This document shows, in pieces, positions 36,243 to 45,676 of a DNA stretch of 64,000 nucleotides. This DNA is from Bacteroidota bacterium (GTDB lineage Bacteria; Bacteroidota; Bacteroidia; Chitinophagales; Chitinophagaceae): the NCBI GenBank assembly GCA_023417815.1, contig JAEZEI010000014.1, forward strand, positions 1 to 64,000, in the 5' to 3' direction. The notes beneath the pieces were generated by a model. The model searched no databases. It saw only the letters and a program-made list of their open reading frames with translations, and had not been told where the DNA came from. Within the stretch, counting starts at the first letter, position 1. Every line of letters begins with the position of its first letter. Made by a program: the position numbers and the translations under genes.

Positions 36243-37118
36243 TTGAACCTTTTTAGAAACCCGGAATGGATTAAGGAGTTCGCGTATCCCTACGAACGGT
36301 ATGAAAACATACCAGAGGAGGTTTTTGATGATATAAACAAACACCTCGATAATGTTCAGTCAACAGAGCCACTTGTAAGCGTTGTTATCACCGCCTATAA
36401 TGAAGAAGTGGATATTCTTAAAACTGTTGGAAGCCTTTCGCGTAGCGTTACGTCATTTCCGTTTGAGATCATTGTTGTGAATAATAATTCGAACGACAAT
36501 ACACAATCAACCTTAGACAGGCTGCACATCAGGAACTTTTTCCAGCCAATCCAGGGATGGGGACCAGGCAGGCAAATGGGAATGGAAAATGCAAAGGGCA
36601 AATTCATACTTTTAGGCGATTCTGATTGTATTTATCCCAAATGCTGGATAGAAACCATGACAAAGGCACTTCACAAAAATGGTGTTGTATCTGTTTATGG
36701 CAGGTATTCATTTATTAGTGAAAAAGGCTTTTCCAGGTTCCAGCTGTCCGTGCTTGAAACTTTCAAAGATCTGATCGCAGAGGTTCGTCATGTAAAGAGG
36801 CCTTTCCTGAACAGTTATGGCATGAGCATGGGGTTTGTACGCGAACTGGGAATGAAGGAAGGGTTCTATATGAATAAGACCCACGGCGAAGACGGAAGAA
36901 TGTGCTATGACCTGATGAAATACGGGAAAGTTCACCAGGTGCGGTCACGTCCCAATCGTGTCTGGACTGGAGTAAGGACCCTCAAGAAAGGCGGAAGTTT
37001 CACCAATGTGTTTTTAACCAGAATAATGAAAGAGTTGAAACGTTTTTCAATTTATTTCAACACCAAAATGAAATATCATCCTTCAAAAGCTATGGAGGAA
37101 ACAGGTTCAAATCAATAA
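36243..37118 (+). CDS. Glycosyltransferase family 2
   Basis: 291 residues. 'LVSVVITAYNEEVDILKTV' opens the GT-A domain (about 45-63), 'IIVVNNNSNDNTQ' follows, and 'ILLGDSDCIYP' (about 122-132) is the DxD motif. The C-terminal part contains 'HGEDGRMCYDLMKYGKV', a typical catalytic-base stretch. The frame starts with TTG at 36243; the first in-frame ATG would remove most of the domain, so TTG is accepted. It begins the right arm, 4 bases before the Wzc-like gene. Confidence 0.8.
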   Translation: MNLFRNPEWIKEFAYPYERYENIPEEVFDDINKHLDNVQSTEPLVSVVITAYNEEVDILKTVGSLSRSVTSFPFEIIVVNNNSNDNTQSTLDRLHIRNFFQPIQGWGPGRQMGMENAKGKFILLGDSDCIYPKCWIETMTKALHKNGVVSVYGRYSFISEKGFSRFQLSVLETFKDLIAEVRHVKRPFLNSYGMSMGFVRELGMKEGFYMNKTHGEDGRMCYDLMKYGKVHQVRSRPNRVWTGVRTLKKGGSFTNVFLTRIMKELKRFSIYFNTKMKYHPSKAMEETGSNQ

Positions 37119-37122
37119 TAAT

Positions 37123-39303
37123 ATGGATCTCATATATTTTTTAAACGTACTTTATCGCCGCAAATGGATCATTCTTGGTCTATCCTTCCTGGCTGTACTT
37201 GCCGCCCTCGCGATAAAATGGAATAAGAAACCTTTGTACGAATCTGTAGCCCAGTATAGTACAGGATTCACAGCAGAAAAAGTAAGGCTTACAGATGGAA
37301 CAGCGGCTGTAGACCTTTTTGGTGCTGATGTAAAATTCAACAACGTTATTGAAACTTTTAAGTCGCCACGGGTAGTGAGCAGGCTCTCTTATCGTTTGCT
37401 CCTGCATGATCTTCAGAACCCGAATACAGCATACCGAAAACTGAATGACAAGCAGAGGAAAGATCCGTTACTTAAGGAGATCCATAAGGATACTGTGATC
37501 AGCATCCTCATGGCCAAGATCGCTTCGGGCGACATGCTTCATACTGAGGTGAACAATGAAAGACTGGTATTGGAATATCTAAAACTTTACGAGTATGACC
37601 ATTACAGCATCCTCCAGTTCATGAACATCAGGAGGGTTGACAGGACGGATTATCTCGATATTGTTTTCTGGTCGGAGAACCCGGAACTATCTGCGTGGGT
37701 TGTAAATACGATGGGGGATGAATTTCTTAATTTCTACCGCGGGCTTAATACGCAGCGTTCTGAAGAGAATGCATTAAGTATCCAGGCAATGCTTGATTTG
37801 CAGCAAAGAAAGGTTGACAGTATGGGCCAAACCCTGCTGAACGAAAAACTTACCCAGGGAACAATTGACCCGGTAAGCAGAAGCACCAGCGCCATGGAAA
37901 CCGTGAGAGAGATTGAAACACAACTTGCTGCTGAAAAAAGCAAAAGAAATGTACACCAGAACAGGATCAATTACCTGAATGAGAGGATTAGAAACCTGGA
38001 AAGTGCATCCTCCGGATCGGGTGATGATGTGATAACCCTGACGAATAGAAGAAACACTCTCATGGCTGAATTGCAGCGCAGGGGAGGAACGGATGCAGCG
38101 CTTCAAAAAGAGATCGACGAAGTAAGGGCGGAGATCGTCAGGAAATCAGGTTCAGGTTCCTCAAAGAAAAGGAACCAGGAGATCGCCGATCTTAAGAACC
38201 AGGTTAATGAAGAAAATGCCCTGCTTCGCGCAGCAGAAACCACTATAGCAGATTATGAAGCAAGTATCAGGCGGTATATGGGCTTAACAAATGTAAATCC
38301 CGGCAGTTCTGTAAAAATGGATGTGCTCCGCGATCAGCTTGAGATCGAGAATAACCAGTTAAAAACGATCAAGGAAAAATATAACCAGGTTCAGGGCCTT
38401 GTTAAAGATGATCCTACGTCAAACTTTATACAAACAAGGATAGGTCAGCCTGCTATCGATCCTGAACCTAAAAGAACTATGCTTACCATGATGCTTTCAG
38501 GTGTATCCATGTTCTTCCTTACCTCAGTGATATTTCTTTTCATTGAGATCTTTGACAGCTCTGTTAAAACACCTACTATTTTCAAGAAGCAGGTAAAAGT
38601 GAAGATGAACAATGTGATGAACAAGGTGAATTTCAGGAAGATGGCTGTTGCAGATGTAATCCTTCAGGAGCTTGATGAAAAGAAACACAAGGGTGAAAAT
38701 ATATTCAAGAATAATGTAAGGAAATTGCGGCACGACCTGATGGATAGTGGCAAGAACATCTTTCTTGTTACAAGCACTCATAAAAAGGCAGGGAAATCCA
38801 CGATCCTGGAAGCACTTGCAGCCAGCCTGTTATTAAGCAGGAAAAAAGTTTTATTGATCGATCTCAATTTTACCAATAATTCGCTTACACACCGTTTCGA
38901 TTGCACCCAGTATATCCAGGATATTGCTGAAAAAGTAGACTACGCACGCCCATTTGAACAACAGAACCTGGTTGGAAAAACACCGTATGAAGATCTGGAT
39001 ATCCTTGGTTGCAAGGAAGGTAATTTCACACCTTCGGAGGCTTTGTTCAATGTTGATATGAACAAGCTGCTGGAATTATTCAGGTCGCATTACGATTATA
39101 TTCTCATAGAAGGGGCTGCACTTAATTATTTTGCAGACAGTAAGGAACTATCTCATTATACAGAAGGAGTGATCACTGTTTTCTCCGCTGAAGATGCTGT
39201 AACCCATGCGGATAATGAATCCCTCCGATTTGTGGGTAACCTGGGAGATAAGAACCAGGGTATTGTGCTGAATGAAGTACGAACGGAGAACATTAATTCA
39301 TAA
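37123..39303 (+). CDS. Wzc-like polysaccharide co-polymerase with degenerate kinase domain
   Basis: 726 residues. A Wzz topology: helix 1 (about 14-33), a long coiled-coil periplasmic part (about 200-420) and helix 2 (about 455-478). The cytoplasmic ATPase-like domain (about 530-720) retains a Walker A sequence STHKKAGKST (551-560). However, the A' motif reads D580-L-N-F, not DxDxR, and the Walker B position is Glu663 ('ILIEGAAL') instead of Asp. There is no C-terminal tyrosine cluster. It probably controls chain length and export, perhaps without kinase activity. Part of the right-arm operon. Confidence 0.82.
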   Translation: MDLIYFLNVLYRRKWIILGLSFLAVLAALAIKWNKKPLYESVAQYSTGFTAEKVRLTDGTAAVDLFGADVKFNNVIETFKSPRVVSRLSYRLLLHDLQNPNTAYRKLNDKQRKDPLLKEIHKDTVISILMAKIASGDMLHTEVNNERLVLEYLKLYEYDHYSILQFMNIRRVDRTDYLDIVFWSENPELSAWVVNTMGDEFLNFYRGLNTQRSEENALSIQAMLDLQQRKVDSMGQTLLNEKLTQGTIDPVSRSTSAMETVREIETQLAAEKSKRNVHQNRINYLNERIRNLESASSGSGDDVITLTNRRNTLMAELQRRGGTDAALQKEIDEVRAEIVRKSGSGSSKKRNQEIADLKNQVNEENALLRAAETTIADYEASIRRYMGLTNVNPGSSVKMDVLRDQLEIENNQLKTIKEKYNQVQGLVKDDPTSNFIQTRIGQPAIDPEPKRTMLTMMLSGVSMFFLTSVIFLFIEIFDSSVKTPTIFKKQVKVKMNNVMNKVNFRKMAVADVILQELDEKKHKGENIFKNNVRKLRHDLMDSGKNIFLVTSTHKKAGKSTILEALAASLLLSRKKVLLIDLNFTNNSLTHRFDCTQYIQDIAEKVDYARPFEQQNLVGKTPYEDLDILGCKEGNFTPSEALFNVDMNKLLELFRSHYDYILIEGAALNYFADSKELSHYTEGVITVFSAEDAVTHADNESLRFVGNLGDKNQGIVLNEVRTENINS

Positions 39304-39313
39304 ACAACAGGGA

Positions 39314-40420
39314 ATGGCCTCAAAACCCGGCAGGTTAAAATGGATAGATTACGCTCGGGGAATTGCAATCATTCTCGTAGTGTACCGCCACGCATTTGAA
39401 GGACTCAAGGAATCAGGACTGGATGTATTCAGTCACATGTACCTGGAGTATGCGAATATTTTCTTTTTCAGTTTTCGCATGCCATTGTTCTTTATTGTTT
39501 CAGGGGTCTTCATTGTAATGAGCCTCCGAAAGCGCGGTCTTGGGAAATTTGTAGCCACCAAGGGAAAAACTATCCTGTATCCATATTTCCTCTGGGCATG
39601 TATCCAGCTTACGATCCAGCTTTTCTTTTCAGCCTATACGAATGGCAGCCCAACAGCGCAAACCTACCTGTACCTTTTTTACCTTCCACGAGAGATAGCT
39701 CATTTCTGGTACCTGTATGCATTATTCAATATTTCAGTGCTGTACGCATTCACGGTAGATGTTTTAAAATTCAGGTGGCCGCATAACATGGTTTTGGGAG
39801 CAATTTTGTTTGCACTTTCTATCTATACATGGCAAAACGATATTGTGACAGGGTTTGTTGGCGATATCTTACATTACTATATATTTTTCGCAATTGGAGA
39901 TGCCGTATCAGGCTTTATCCTTGACCGTGACAAGTCACAATTGCTTGGAGCAACCAAAATGATCCTGGTTTTACTTATTCCATTTCTTGCAGGGCAGGCA
40001 TATTTCCTTCTGGCGAATATGGATCATGCTGAAGCAAAATATATGTATGTTGAATATTACCAGCCGGTTGCTTTTCTATTAATCGCCTTAACAGGCTGTG
40101 CATTTGTAATTTCGATAAGTTTTCTTCTTCAAAGAACGAACAGGCTGAACTGGCTTTCTATCCTGGGTAGACATTCATTATATATATATGTGGCTCACGT
40201 GATCTTTTTTGCGGCAACGAGAATTTTCCTCAGGAATTTTTTCGATATACATAATGTTCCGGTGCTGCTTTTCTGCGGCATCATCGCCGGTCTTATTTTC
40301 CCGGTTCTCCTTTTTAAAATCTCTCAGAAAATAGGTATGTGGTGGTTATTTTCCCTGGAGAAGGAAACTCCTTCGCGCCGGCCTGTGAAATTAGCTGCAA
40401 CATCTTCAGGACAAATTTGA
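39314..40420 (+). CDS. Acyltransferase family 3 membrane protein
   Basis: 368 residues with about ten membrane helices. The signature 'LKWIDYARGIAIILVVYRHAFEGL' near the N-terminus places the catalytic Arg-His of the OafA/WbbJ family in helix 1. Such proteins O-acetylate or succinylate polysaccharides using acyl-CoA. ATG 39314, 10 bases after the previous stop, is preferred to an upstream ATG that would overlap the Wzc-like gene, because the family begins close to this motif. Its TGA overlaps the next start (TGATG). Confidence 0.87.
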   Translation: MASKPGRLKWIDYARGIAIILVVYRHAFEGLKESGLDVFSHMYLEYANIFFFSFRMPLFFIVSGVFIVMSLRKRGLGKFVATKGKTILYPYFLWACIQLTIQLFFSAYTNGSPTAQTYLYLFYLPREIAHFWYLYALFNISVLYAFTVDVLKFRWPHNMVLGAILFALSIYTWQNDIVTGFVGDILHYYIFFAIGDAVSGFILDRDKSQLLGATKMILVLLIPFLAGQAYFLLANMDHAEAKYMYVEYYQPVAFLLIALTGCAFVISISFLLQRTNRLNWLSILGRHSLYIYVAHVIFFAATRIFLRNFFDIHNVPVLLFCGIIAGLIFPVLLFKISQKIGMWWLFSLEKETPSRRPVKLAATSSGQI

Positions 40421-41766
40421 TGAAATATAAAAGTTGGATATCGTCCGGGATCTTCGGTGCATTACAAAAATTGTCAGTGCCCATATCAAGCGTGTTGATA
40501 ACAATGGTACTTGCTCATAAGGCCTTAACCAAACAGGAAATGGGTGTCTGGGCAATTTTCATGACGATAACAGCGGTAGTGGAATTGATAAGACAAGGCC
40601 TGGTCAAGACTTCACTTATAAAATTTTTAAACCACAGCGAACCTGCTGATCAGAAGTATGTTCTAACCGCAGCATTTCTGCTTAATGCATTTATTACTAT
40701 AATCACTGCGCTGGTAATTGCTTTATTTGCCGGGGCAATCGCTAATGCTCTTGAAGCCCCACAGCTCAGGGAAATGCTATATTACCTTCAGGCGGGCATG
40801 CTTATTATGATCCCCTTTTCGCATTTTGAATGGCTGATGTATGGGAAAGGCCAGTTCCGCGGACTATTCTGGGTTTATTTTTTCAGGCAGGGTTTTACCC
40901 TGGTCGCAGTGTTGTTACTGTACCTGCTGGCGAATGAAGTTTCATTGAATATGCTGGTGGTGATCTATAATGCAGCCTTGCTGATAGGTACTATTGTGGC
41001 TTACCGTTATATAAAGCAATTTTTTGAGGGCTCCCTGTTTATTTCAATGGACTGGATATGGCGGCTCCTTCATTTCGGGAAGTATGTTTTTGCTTCAGGA
41101 CTTAGCACCCTGGTTTTCCGTAGTGCCGACCAAATCATGCTTTCGCCCCTGATGGGAAGTACTGCATTCACAGCAAGCCAGAACGTTTCAATGCGCGTCA
41201 TCAATCTTTCTGATATTCCATCGCAGGTACTTGGTGATATCCTTTTTCCCAAAAGCGCGAAAAAAGAAACCAGCGAAAGTAAGGACAGGATCAAATATTA
41301 TTACGAAAAGGCTGTAGGGGCCTCGTTGTGCATAATTCTTCCGATCATATTATTCATAGTTTTATTTCCCAAGGTCATAATATTGATTCTTGCCGGACCT
41401 CAATACATGGATGCAATCCCATATTTGAGACTGATCGCTGGATGTGCAATATTCCTTGCATTTCTGAAGCAGTTCGGTGTGATAATGGACAGCACAGGTC
41501 ATCCGGGAGTGAACCTGGTTTCAATATCCATCATGGCAGTTGTTCACGTTGGCCTGTGTTATTTATTTATAAGGGCTTACGGATTGATGGGAGCAGGTTA
41601 TGCATTATTGCTGTCTCATACCATTGGTTTCATACTCACTCAATACTTGTTATTCAGGTATTTCCGGGTAAATTTCACAGCCTGCTTTGTGTATGCATTT
41701 AAGTTCTACCCGGAATTTATTAGAATGGGCATTCAACGCAGGAAGTCAAAATTGAAAATGCAATGA
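40420..41766 (+). CDS. Polysaccharide flippase (Wzx-like, MOP superfamily)
   Basis: 448 residues with about twelve to fourteen hydrophobic helices and few long soluble segments. The N-terminal 'GALQKLSVPISSVLITMVLAHKAL' matches the polysaccharide-synthesis (Polysacc_synt) family. The role is to move lipid-linked repeat units to the periplasmic face for polymerisation. ATG 40420 overlaps the acyltransferase stop (TGATG), indicating coupling; an earlier in-frame ATG lies inside that gene. The next gene overlaps by 4 bases. Confidence 0.85.
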   Translation: MKYKSWISSGIFGALQKLSVPISSVLITMVLAHKALTKQEMGVWAIFMTITAVVELIRQGLVKTSLIKFLNHSEPADQKYVLTAAFLLNAFITIITALVIALFAGAIANALEAPQLREMLYYLQAGMLIMIPFSHFEWLMYGKGQFRGLFWVYFFRQGFTLVAVLLLYLLANEVSLNMLVVIYNAALLIGTIVAYRYIKQFFEGSLFISMDWIWRLLHFGKYVFASGLSTLVFRSADQIMLSPLMGSTAFTASQNVSMRVINLSDIPSQVLGDILFPKSAKKETSESKDRIKYYYEKAVGASLCIILPIILFIVLFPKVIILILAGPQYMDAIPYLRLIAGCAIFLAFLKQFGVIMDSTGHPGVNLVSISIMAVVHVGLCYLFIRAYGLMGAGYALLLSHTIGFILTQYLLFRYFRVNFTACFVYAFKFYPEFIRMGIQRRKSKLKMQ

Positions 41767-42956
41767 AAGGAAAGGATATTATAATGTTCGGGTTGCAGCC
41801 CTGGGATATTCCTATTGGAAGCAATTTTAAGAATATGGCGCTTGAAATAGCGAAGGACAACAGGGTGCTGTATATAAACCGGCCATTGGACCGGGCAAGT
41901 CTTTACCGTAATAAGAATAACCCGCAGATACAGGCCCGTATAAAAAGCAGAACATCAGGGGAAGGATTATTTTCCGAACCCGTTCCGGGGCTATCAACTT
42001 TTAATCCTCGTGTAGTTCTTGAATCCATCAACTGGCTTCCGGATAATTTTCTGTATGATCTGTTCAACAAAAGGAATGGGAAAAAACTGGCAGGTGAAAT
42101 TTTATGGGCAGCTCAAAAGCTGGATCTTAAAGACCCCTGGTTAATCACGGACAACGATTTCTTTAATGGCCTTTATCTCTCCGAATATATCCAACCTGTC
42201 AAATGGGTGCATTATATACGCGACTTTTTATTAAGCCAGGAATACTTTCAAAAACATGGACATCGTGCTGAACCTGAAATGATGAGGAAGGCCGATGCCG
42301 TGGCTGCAAATTCGCTTTACCTGGCGAACTATGCAGCAAAATATAATCCTGTTGTTGCAGACATAGGGCAGGGGTGTGAGGTTGAAGAATTTATGACACC
42401 TGCACCAGAACCCTGCGACATGATCTCAATCCCACATCCAAGGATAGGATATTGCGGATCCATCACATCTACCCGCCTGGATATTGCTTTGCTGGAGTTC
42501 ATTGCCAGGCAACAGCCTGGATGGCATATTGTATTGGTAGGTCCCGAAGATGATAAATTCAGGGATTCGGCGCTTCATTCTCTTTCCAATGTTCATTTTA
42601 CCGGTAGCAAAAAGCCGGAGGAACTTCCTGCATATGTGCACAGTTTTGATGTATGTATAAATCCCCAGGTGCTTAACCAGATGACCATCGGGAACTATCC
42701 GCGCAAAGTAGACGAATACCTGGCTGCAGGTAAACCCGTGGTGGCTACCAGAACAGAAGCCATGGAAGCTTTTGTTCCTTTGTGCATTCTTTGCAGTAAT
42801 GGAGAGGAGTATATCAATGGCATCCGCAAAGCGCTTGAAACTTCCGGTGATGAAATTGAAATACGTGCAAGGAAGAAACTGGCAGGTTCCCATACATGGG
42901 AGGCCTCGGTGAATAAATTATATCAACTTTGTAAAAAGATAGAGCATGGATCGTAA
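41763..42956 (+). CDS. Glycosyltransferase (GT-B, TuaH/GT4-like)
   Basis: 397 residues. The N-terminal 'IIMFGLQPWDIPIGSNFKNM' and 'NRVLYINRPLDRAS' resemble TuaH-type transferases of teichuronic and related polymers. The C-terminal Rossmann half has 'RIGYCGSITSTRLDIALLEF', 'WHIVLVGPED', 'GSKKPEELPAYVHSFDVCINP' and 'KVDEYLAAGKPVVAT'. No membrane helix. ATG overlaps the flippase stop by 4 bases. The last 11 bases overlap the start of a small membrane protein gene. Confidence 0.83.
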   Translation: MKGKDIIMFGLQPWDIPIGSNFKNMALEIAKDNRVLYINRPLDRASLYRNKNNPQIQARIKSRTSGEGLFSEPVPGLSTFNPRVVLESINWLPDNFLYDLFNKRNGKKLAGEILWAAQKLDLKDPWLITDNDFFNGLYLSEYIQPVKWVHYIRDFLLSQEYFQKHGHRAEPEMMRKADAVAANSLYLANYAAKYNPVVADIGQGCEVEEFMTPAPEPCDMISIPHPRIGYCGSITSTRLDIALLEFIARQQPGWHIVLVGPEDDKFRDSALHSLSNVHFTGSKKPEELPAYVHSFDVCINPQVLNQMTIGNYPRKVDEYLAAGKPVVATRTEAMEAFVPLCILCSNGEEYINGIRKALETSGDEIEIRARKKLAGSHTWEASVNKLYQLCKKIEHGS

Positions 42957-43071
42957 TGAAGAGGTCACCTCAAAATCTGAAATGCAGAGTAAAAGCCTCA
43001 CGGAGGTTCTTTCCCTGATTTTTGTTACACTCGTACTTGCAGGAATTTCAATTAAAATACTTTTCTTCTGA
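42946..43071 (+). CDS. 41-residue single-helix membrane protein
   Basis: A complete short frame, ATG 42946 to TGA 43071. The soluble N-terminus 'MDRNEEVTSKSEMQSKS' is followed by one hydrophobic helix (about 18-41) ending 'KILFF'. It overlaps the upstream glycosyltransferase gene by 11 bases in another frame, and its stop overlaps the next start as TGATG. Both junctions match the coupling pattern of the operon, which supports real translation. It could be a small subunit or regulator of the adjacent ligase/polymerase. No family is recognised. Confidence 0.6.
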   Translation: MDRNEEVTSKSEMQSKSLTEVLSLIFVTLVLAGISIKILFF

Positions 43072-44570
43072 TGAGTGGTGCATTGTCTGGCATAAAGGAA
43101 TGGTTAAGGAGTGAGATCTTCATCCGCAGGCTTCAGTCGCCAGTGGGGTTGACCCTTCTTGCATTGCTGGCAATTGGCGCAGGATACCTTGCAGCAAATG
43201 ATCTGTCCATACTTGTATTTGTATTGTCGGGCGCCCTGGCAGGAGGGGTAATTGTGTATATGTGCATGTTTCGGCCTCTCCAGGGATATTATATTGTAAC
43301 GCTTGTCGCATACTTCGCCTTCTATCCCACTCATATTTTAAACAAGGAAATTCCCTTAAGCACACTTACAGAAGTGTTGATTTTATTTCTTTTTATGGGA
43401 GGAATGTGGAGCACGAGGGGCGATGCCAATGCAAAAGGAAATTTGTTCAGGACGGGTATATCGATTTTGTTGCTGATCAATGTTGCATATTTCATCATGG
43501 AGTTATTCAACCCAAATATGTCTGTTCAGGCAGGATGGTTCTTCAGCAGCAAGCGTTACCTGGTTTATATTTTATTCTTTATTATTTCCTACAGGTTAAT
43601 TAATACCCCTGCAAAATTCAGGTTCTTTTTCAGGTTCTGGGTATTCATGGCTGTTTTGGGAGGAGCCTATGCATGTTACCAGCAATGGTTTGGGTATCTT
43701 CCAATGGAGCTGGCTTATATTAAGAGCGATCCCCATGAGTATGGATTACTTTTCCAGGGCGGACAACTGAGAAAGTATTCATTTTTTGATGGTGTAGTTA
43801 CTTCAGGAATTCTTTGTGGCAGCTTTGCCGTTATAACTTTAATTCTTGCAGTGGAGGAACGCACCAAAAGAAAGCGAGTCTTGTTGATTTTCTCCACAAT
43901 ATTTCTTTTTTTAGGGATGTTGTATTCGGGCACACGCACCACCACCATTATGCTGCCAACGGGAATAGCACTTTACAGCCTTATGACTATAAGGAACCGA
44001 AAGACCCTGGTTACTGTATTTGTATTTTTTGTATTTGCTGCATTCTTAATGATCGCTCCAATCAATTCTCCTACGCTGAACAGGATGCGTTCAACTTTTA
44101 ATAAGCAGGATGCCTCGTTGAATGTCCGGGATATGAACCGGAAAATGATCCAGCCATACATTTACCAGAATCCACTGGGAGGAGGGGTGGCTGCATCCGG
44201 CGTTGAGGGCATGCGTTTTAACCCCTCGCATCCTCTGGCAGGCTTTCCTCCGGACAGCGGATTTTTGAAAATAGCACTGGATATGGGGTACGTTGGACTT
44301 TTCCTCACTGTACTCATGTACCTTGCCATTTTATATACAGGGATCCAGAACTATCATATAATGCGGAATGAACGGTATAAGAAGTACACTATTTGTATCA
44401 CTGCTGCGTTATTTTCGATCATGGTAACCCAGTATTCACAGGTGTCGATAGGCCAGATTCCGAATGCGTTGTTCTTTTATGCCGCAATAGCTCTATTTCA
44501 GCGAATGCTGGAATTTGACAGGAAGGAGAGGCTTAGTTTCCGGAATTCACCGGTTGATCCAGAAAATTAA
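43071..44570 (+). CDS. O-antigen ligase/polymerase-like membrane protein (Wzy_C family)
   Basis: 499 residues with about eleven to twelve helices. The characteristic large periplasmic loop near the C-terminus (about 350-410) has 'NVRDMNRKMIQPYIYQNP' and 'HPLAGFPPDSGFLKIALDMG', the conserved His and Asp region of the Wzy_C family. Members polymerise repeat units (Wzy) or ligate glycans to lipid A core (WaaL). With a flippase and Wzc-like protein beside it, the Wzy role is more likely. It starts on the stop of the small membrane protein gene. Confidence 0.84.
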   Translation: MSGALSGIKEWLRSEIFIRRLQSPVGLTLLALLAIGAGYLAANDLSILVFVLSGALAGGVIVYMCMFRPLQGYYIVTLVAYFAFYPTHILNKEIPLSTLTEVLILFLFMGGMWSTRGDANAKGNLFRTGISILLLINVAYFIMELFNPNMSVQAGWFFSSKRYLVYILFFIISYRLINTPAKFRFFFRFWVFMAVLGGAYACYQQWFGYLPMELAYIKSDPHEYGLLFQGGQLRKYSFFDGVVTSGILCGSFAVITLILAVEERTKRKRVLLIFSTIFLFLGMLYSGTRTTTIMLPTGIALYSLMTIRNRKTLVTVFVFFVFAAFLMIAPINSPTLNRMRSTFNKQDASLNVRDMNRKMIQPYIYQNPLGGGVAASGVEGMRFNPSHPLAGFPPDSGFLKIALDMGYVGLFLTVLMYLAILYTGIQNYHIMRNERYKKYTICITAALFSIMVTQYSQVSIGQIPNALFFYAAIALFQRMLEFDRKERLSFRNSPVDPEN

Positions 44571-44582
44571 ACAATTACGAAA

Positions 44583-45326
44583 ATGAAAATATTATTTATC
44601 ATAGCCTTCGTTCTGAACCTGCCTTCGGCGATGGGTCAATCTTTGGGAAGGATGCCGGATTCGGTTCGTACCAGGATAGATGCTGAAAAGAGAGGGATCC
44701 TGCCTCCGGCAACGGCAACAGGGCAGGAGACAGGAGATGAACTGATAAAGGAGCGCCTGGTGAAACTGGCAATGAAGAATCCTGCGATAGTGATCACCCA
44801 GGCCAATATGAACATTGCCGAAGCAAACCAGGCCAAAGCAAAGTCCTCATGGCTTTCTTACGTAAGTGCCGGGGCGAATATCAATGAATTCGTCATCCAG
44901 GGTTCTGCAGCCGCAAGCTTTTTTCCAAAATACAATGTCGGGGTAACCATTCCTTTCGATATTGTGGCGCGGCATAAACTTGCAAAAAGAACAGCAGATG
45001 AAACATTCGTGATCAATGAAGCGGTGAAAAAGCAACAGGAAGCTGCCCTGAAAGCCGAAGTGCTGACGCGTTATGAAACGTATAAGGAAAAGAAGGAATT
45101 ATTACAGGTTCAGAAAATTTCAGTGGACTCCGATCTTACGAGCTACGAAGCCGGGCAGCAGTCATATGCCGAGGGAGACATTACGCTTACTGATATGAAT
45201 AAGCTTTACCAGTCATATATCCTTGAGAAAGGTAAACTCACTTCTGCGGAAAAAGATTTAAATATTGCCATTATCCGCCTGGAAGAACTGATCGGGGTAC
45301 CCCTTTCCACTGTAGTTCCGCAGTAA
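44583..45326 (+). CDS. Short TolC-family-like outer-membrane protein
   Basis: 247 residues, about half the usual TolC length. Signal peptide 1-18 ('PSAMGQ'). One outer-membrane efflux (OEP) repeat: helix 'AMKNPAIVITQANMNIAEANQAKAKSS' broken here for length, a beta segment 'YNVGVTIPFDI', then a long helix 'LLQVQKISVDSDLTSYEAGQ' and 'RLEELIGVPLS'. TolC has two such repeats per chain, so this would need a larger oligomer or be a fragment-type subunit. The last gene of the right arm; it may form the outer-membrane exit for the polymer. Confidence 0.75.
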   Translation: MKILFIIAFVLNLPSAMGQSLGRMPDSVRTRIDAEKRGILPPATATGQETGDELIKERLVKLAMKNPAIVITQANMNIAEANQAKAKSSWLSYVSAGANINEFVIQGSAAASFFPKYNVGVTIPFDIVARHKLAKRTADETFVINEAVKKQQEAALKAEVLTRYETYKEKKELLQVQKISVDSDLTSYEAGQQSYAEGDITLTDMNKLYQSYILEKGKLTSAEKDLNIAIIRLEELIGVPLSTVVPQ

Positions 45327-45341
45327 TTACGCGGGTTTTTA
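45318..45341 (+). terminator. Probable terminator after the TolC-like gene
   Basis: CCGC-A-GT / AC-GCGG with loop AATT and one bulged base overlaps the stop codon and is followed by five T. The stem is short, so this is only a likely terminator. Confidence 0.45.
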
Positions 45342-45676
45342 GCTATAATTGCAATCCTTTGAAGCTCAGTTCCGAAGTAGTTCCGGGTAATGTATTATAT
45401 GTGGATAACTGGGGGATTGGCCGTACCTGATAATTTTATTTATTTGTAATAATAAATCCGCTTCCTACATCGTTATAGAAGAACAACTACGTCACTTTTG
45501 GTTTGATTCTTGAGAACTGATGAGCCTGAAAAACCGGTTTCCAAACCACTGGAATTTAACCAAAACTTGAATTGTTGTATCAAAAAACACAGTCTACTTA
45601 TTTACATCAAAAAACCTGATACATCAGTAGGTGTAAATGGAGAAGGACTGGGCCGATCCAAATCCATATCCATCCC
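45342..45676. other. Upstream region of the 1871-residue secreted protein gene
   Basis: 335 bases without a gene. It has an AT-rich inverted repeat ATTTATT / AATAAAT (45438-45444, 45451-45457), a 10-base direct repeat ATCAAAAAAC at 45579-45588 and 45606-45615, and a small inverted repeat CTGAT-AC-ATCAG around 45616-45627. A promoter for the next gene should lie here but no exact TAnnTTTG with a -33 partner was found. Confidence 0.4.

Noticed and set aside
39272..39313. Upstream ATG for the right-arm acyltransferase
   Set aside because: It would overlap the Wzc-like gene by 32 bases; the ATG at 39314 lies 10 bases after the stop and just before the family motif.
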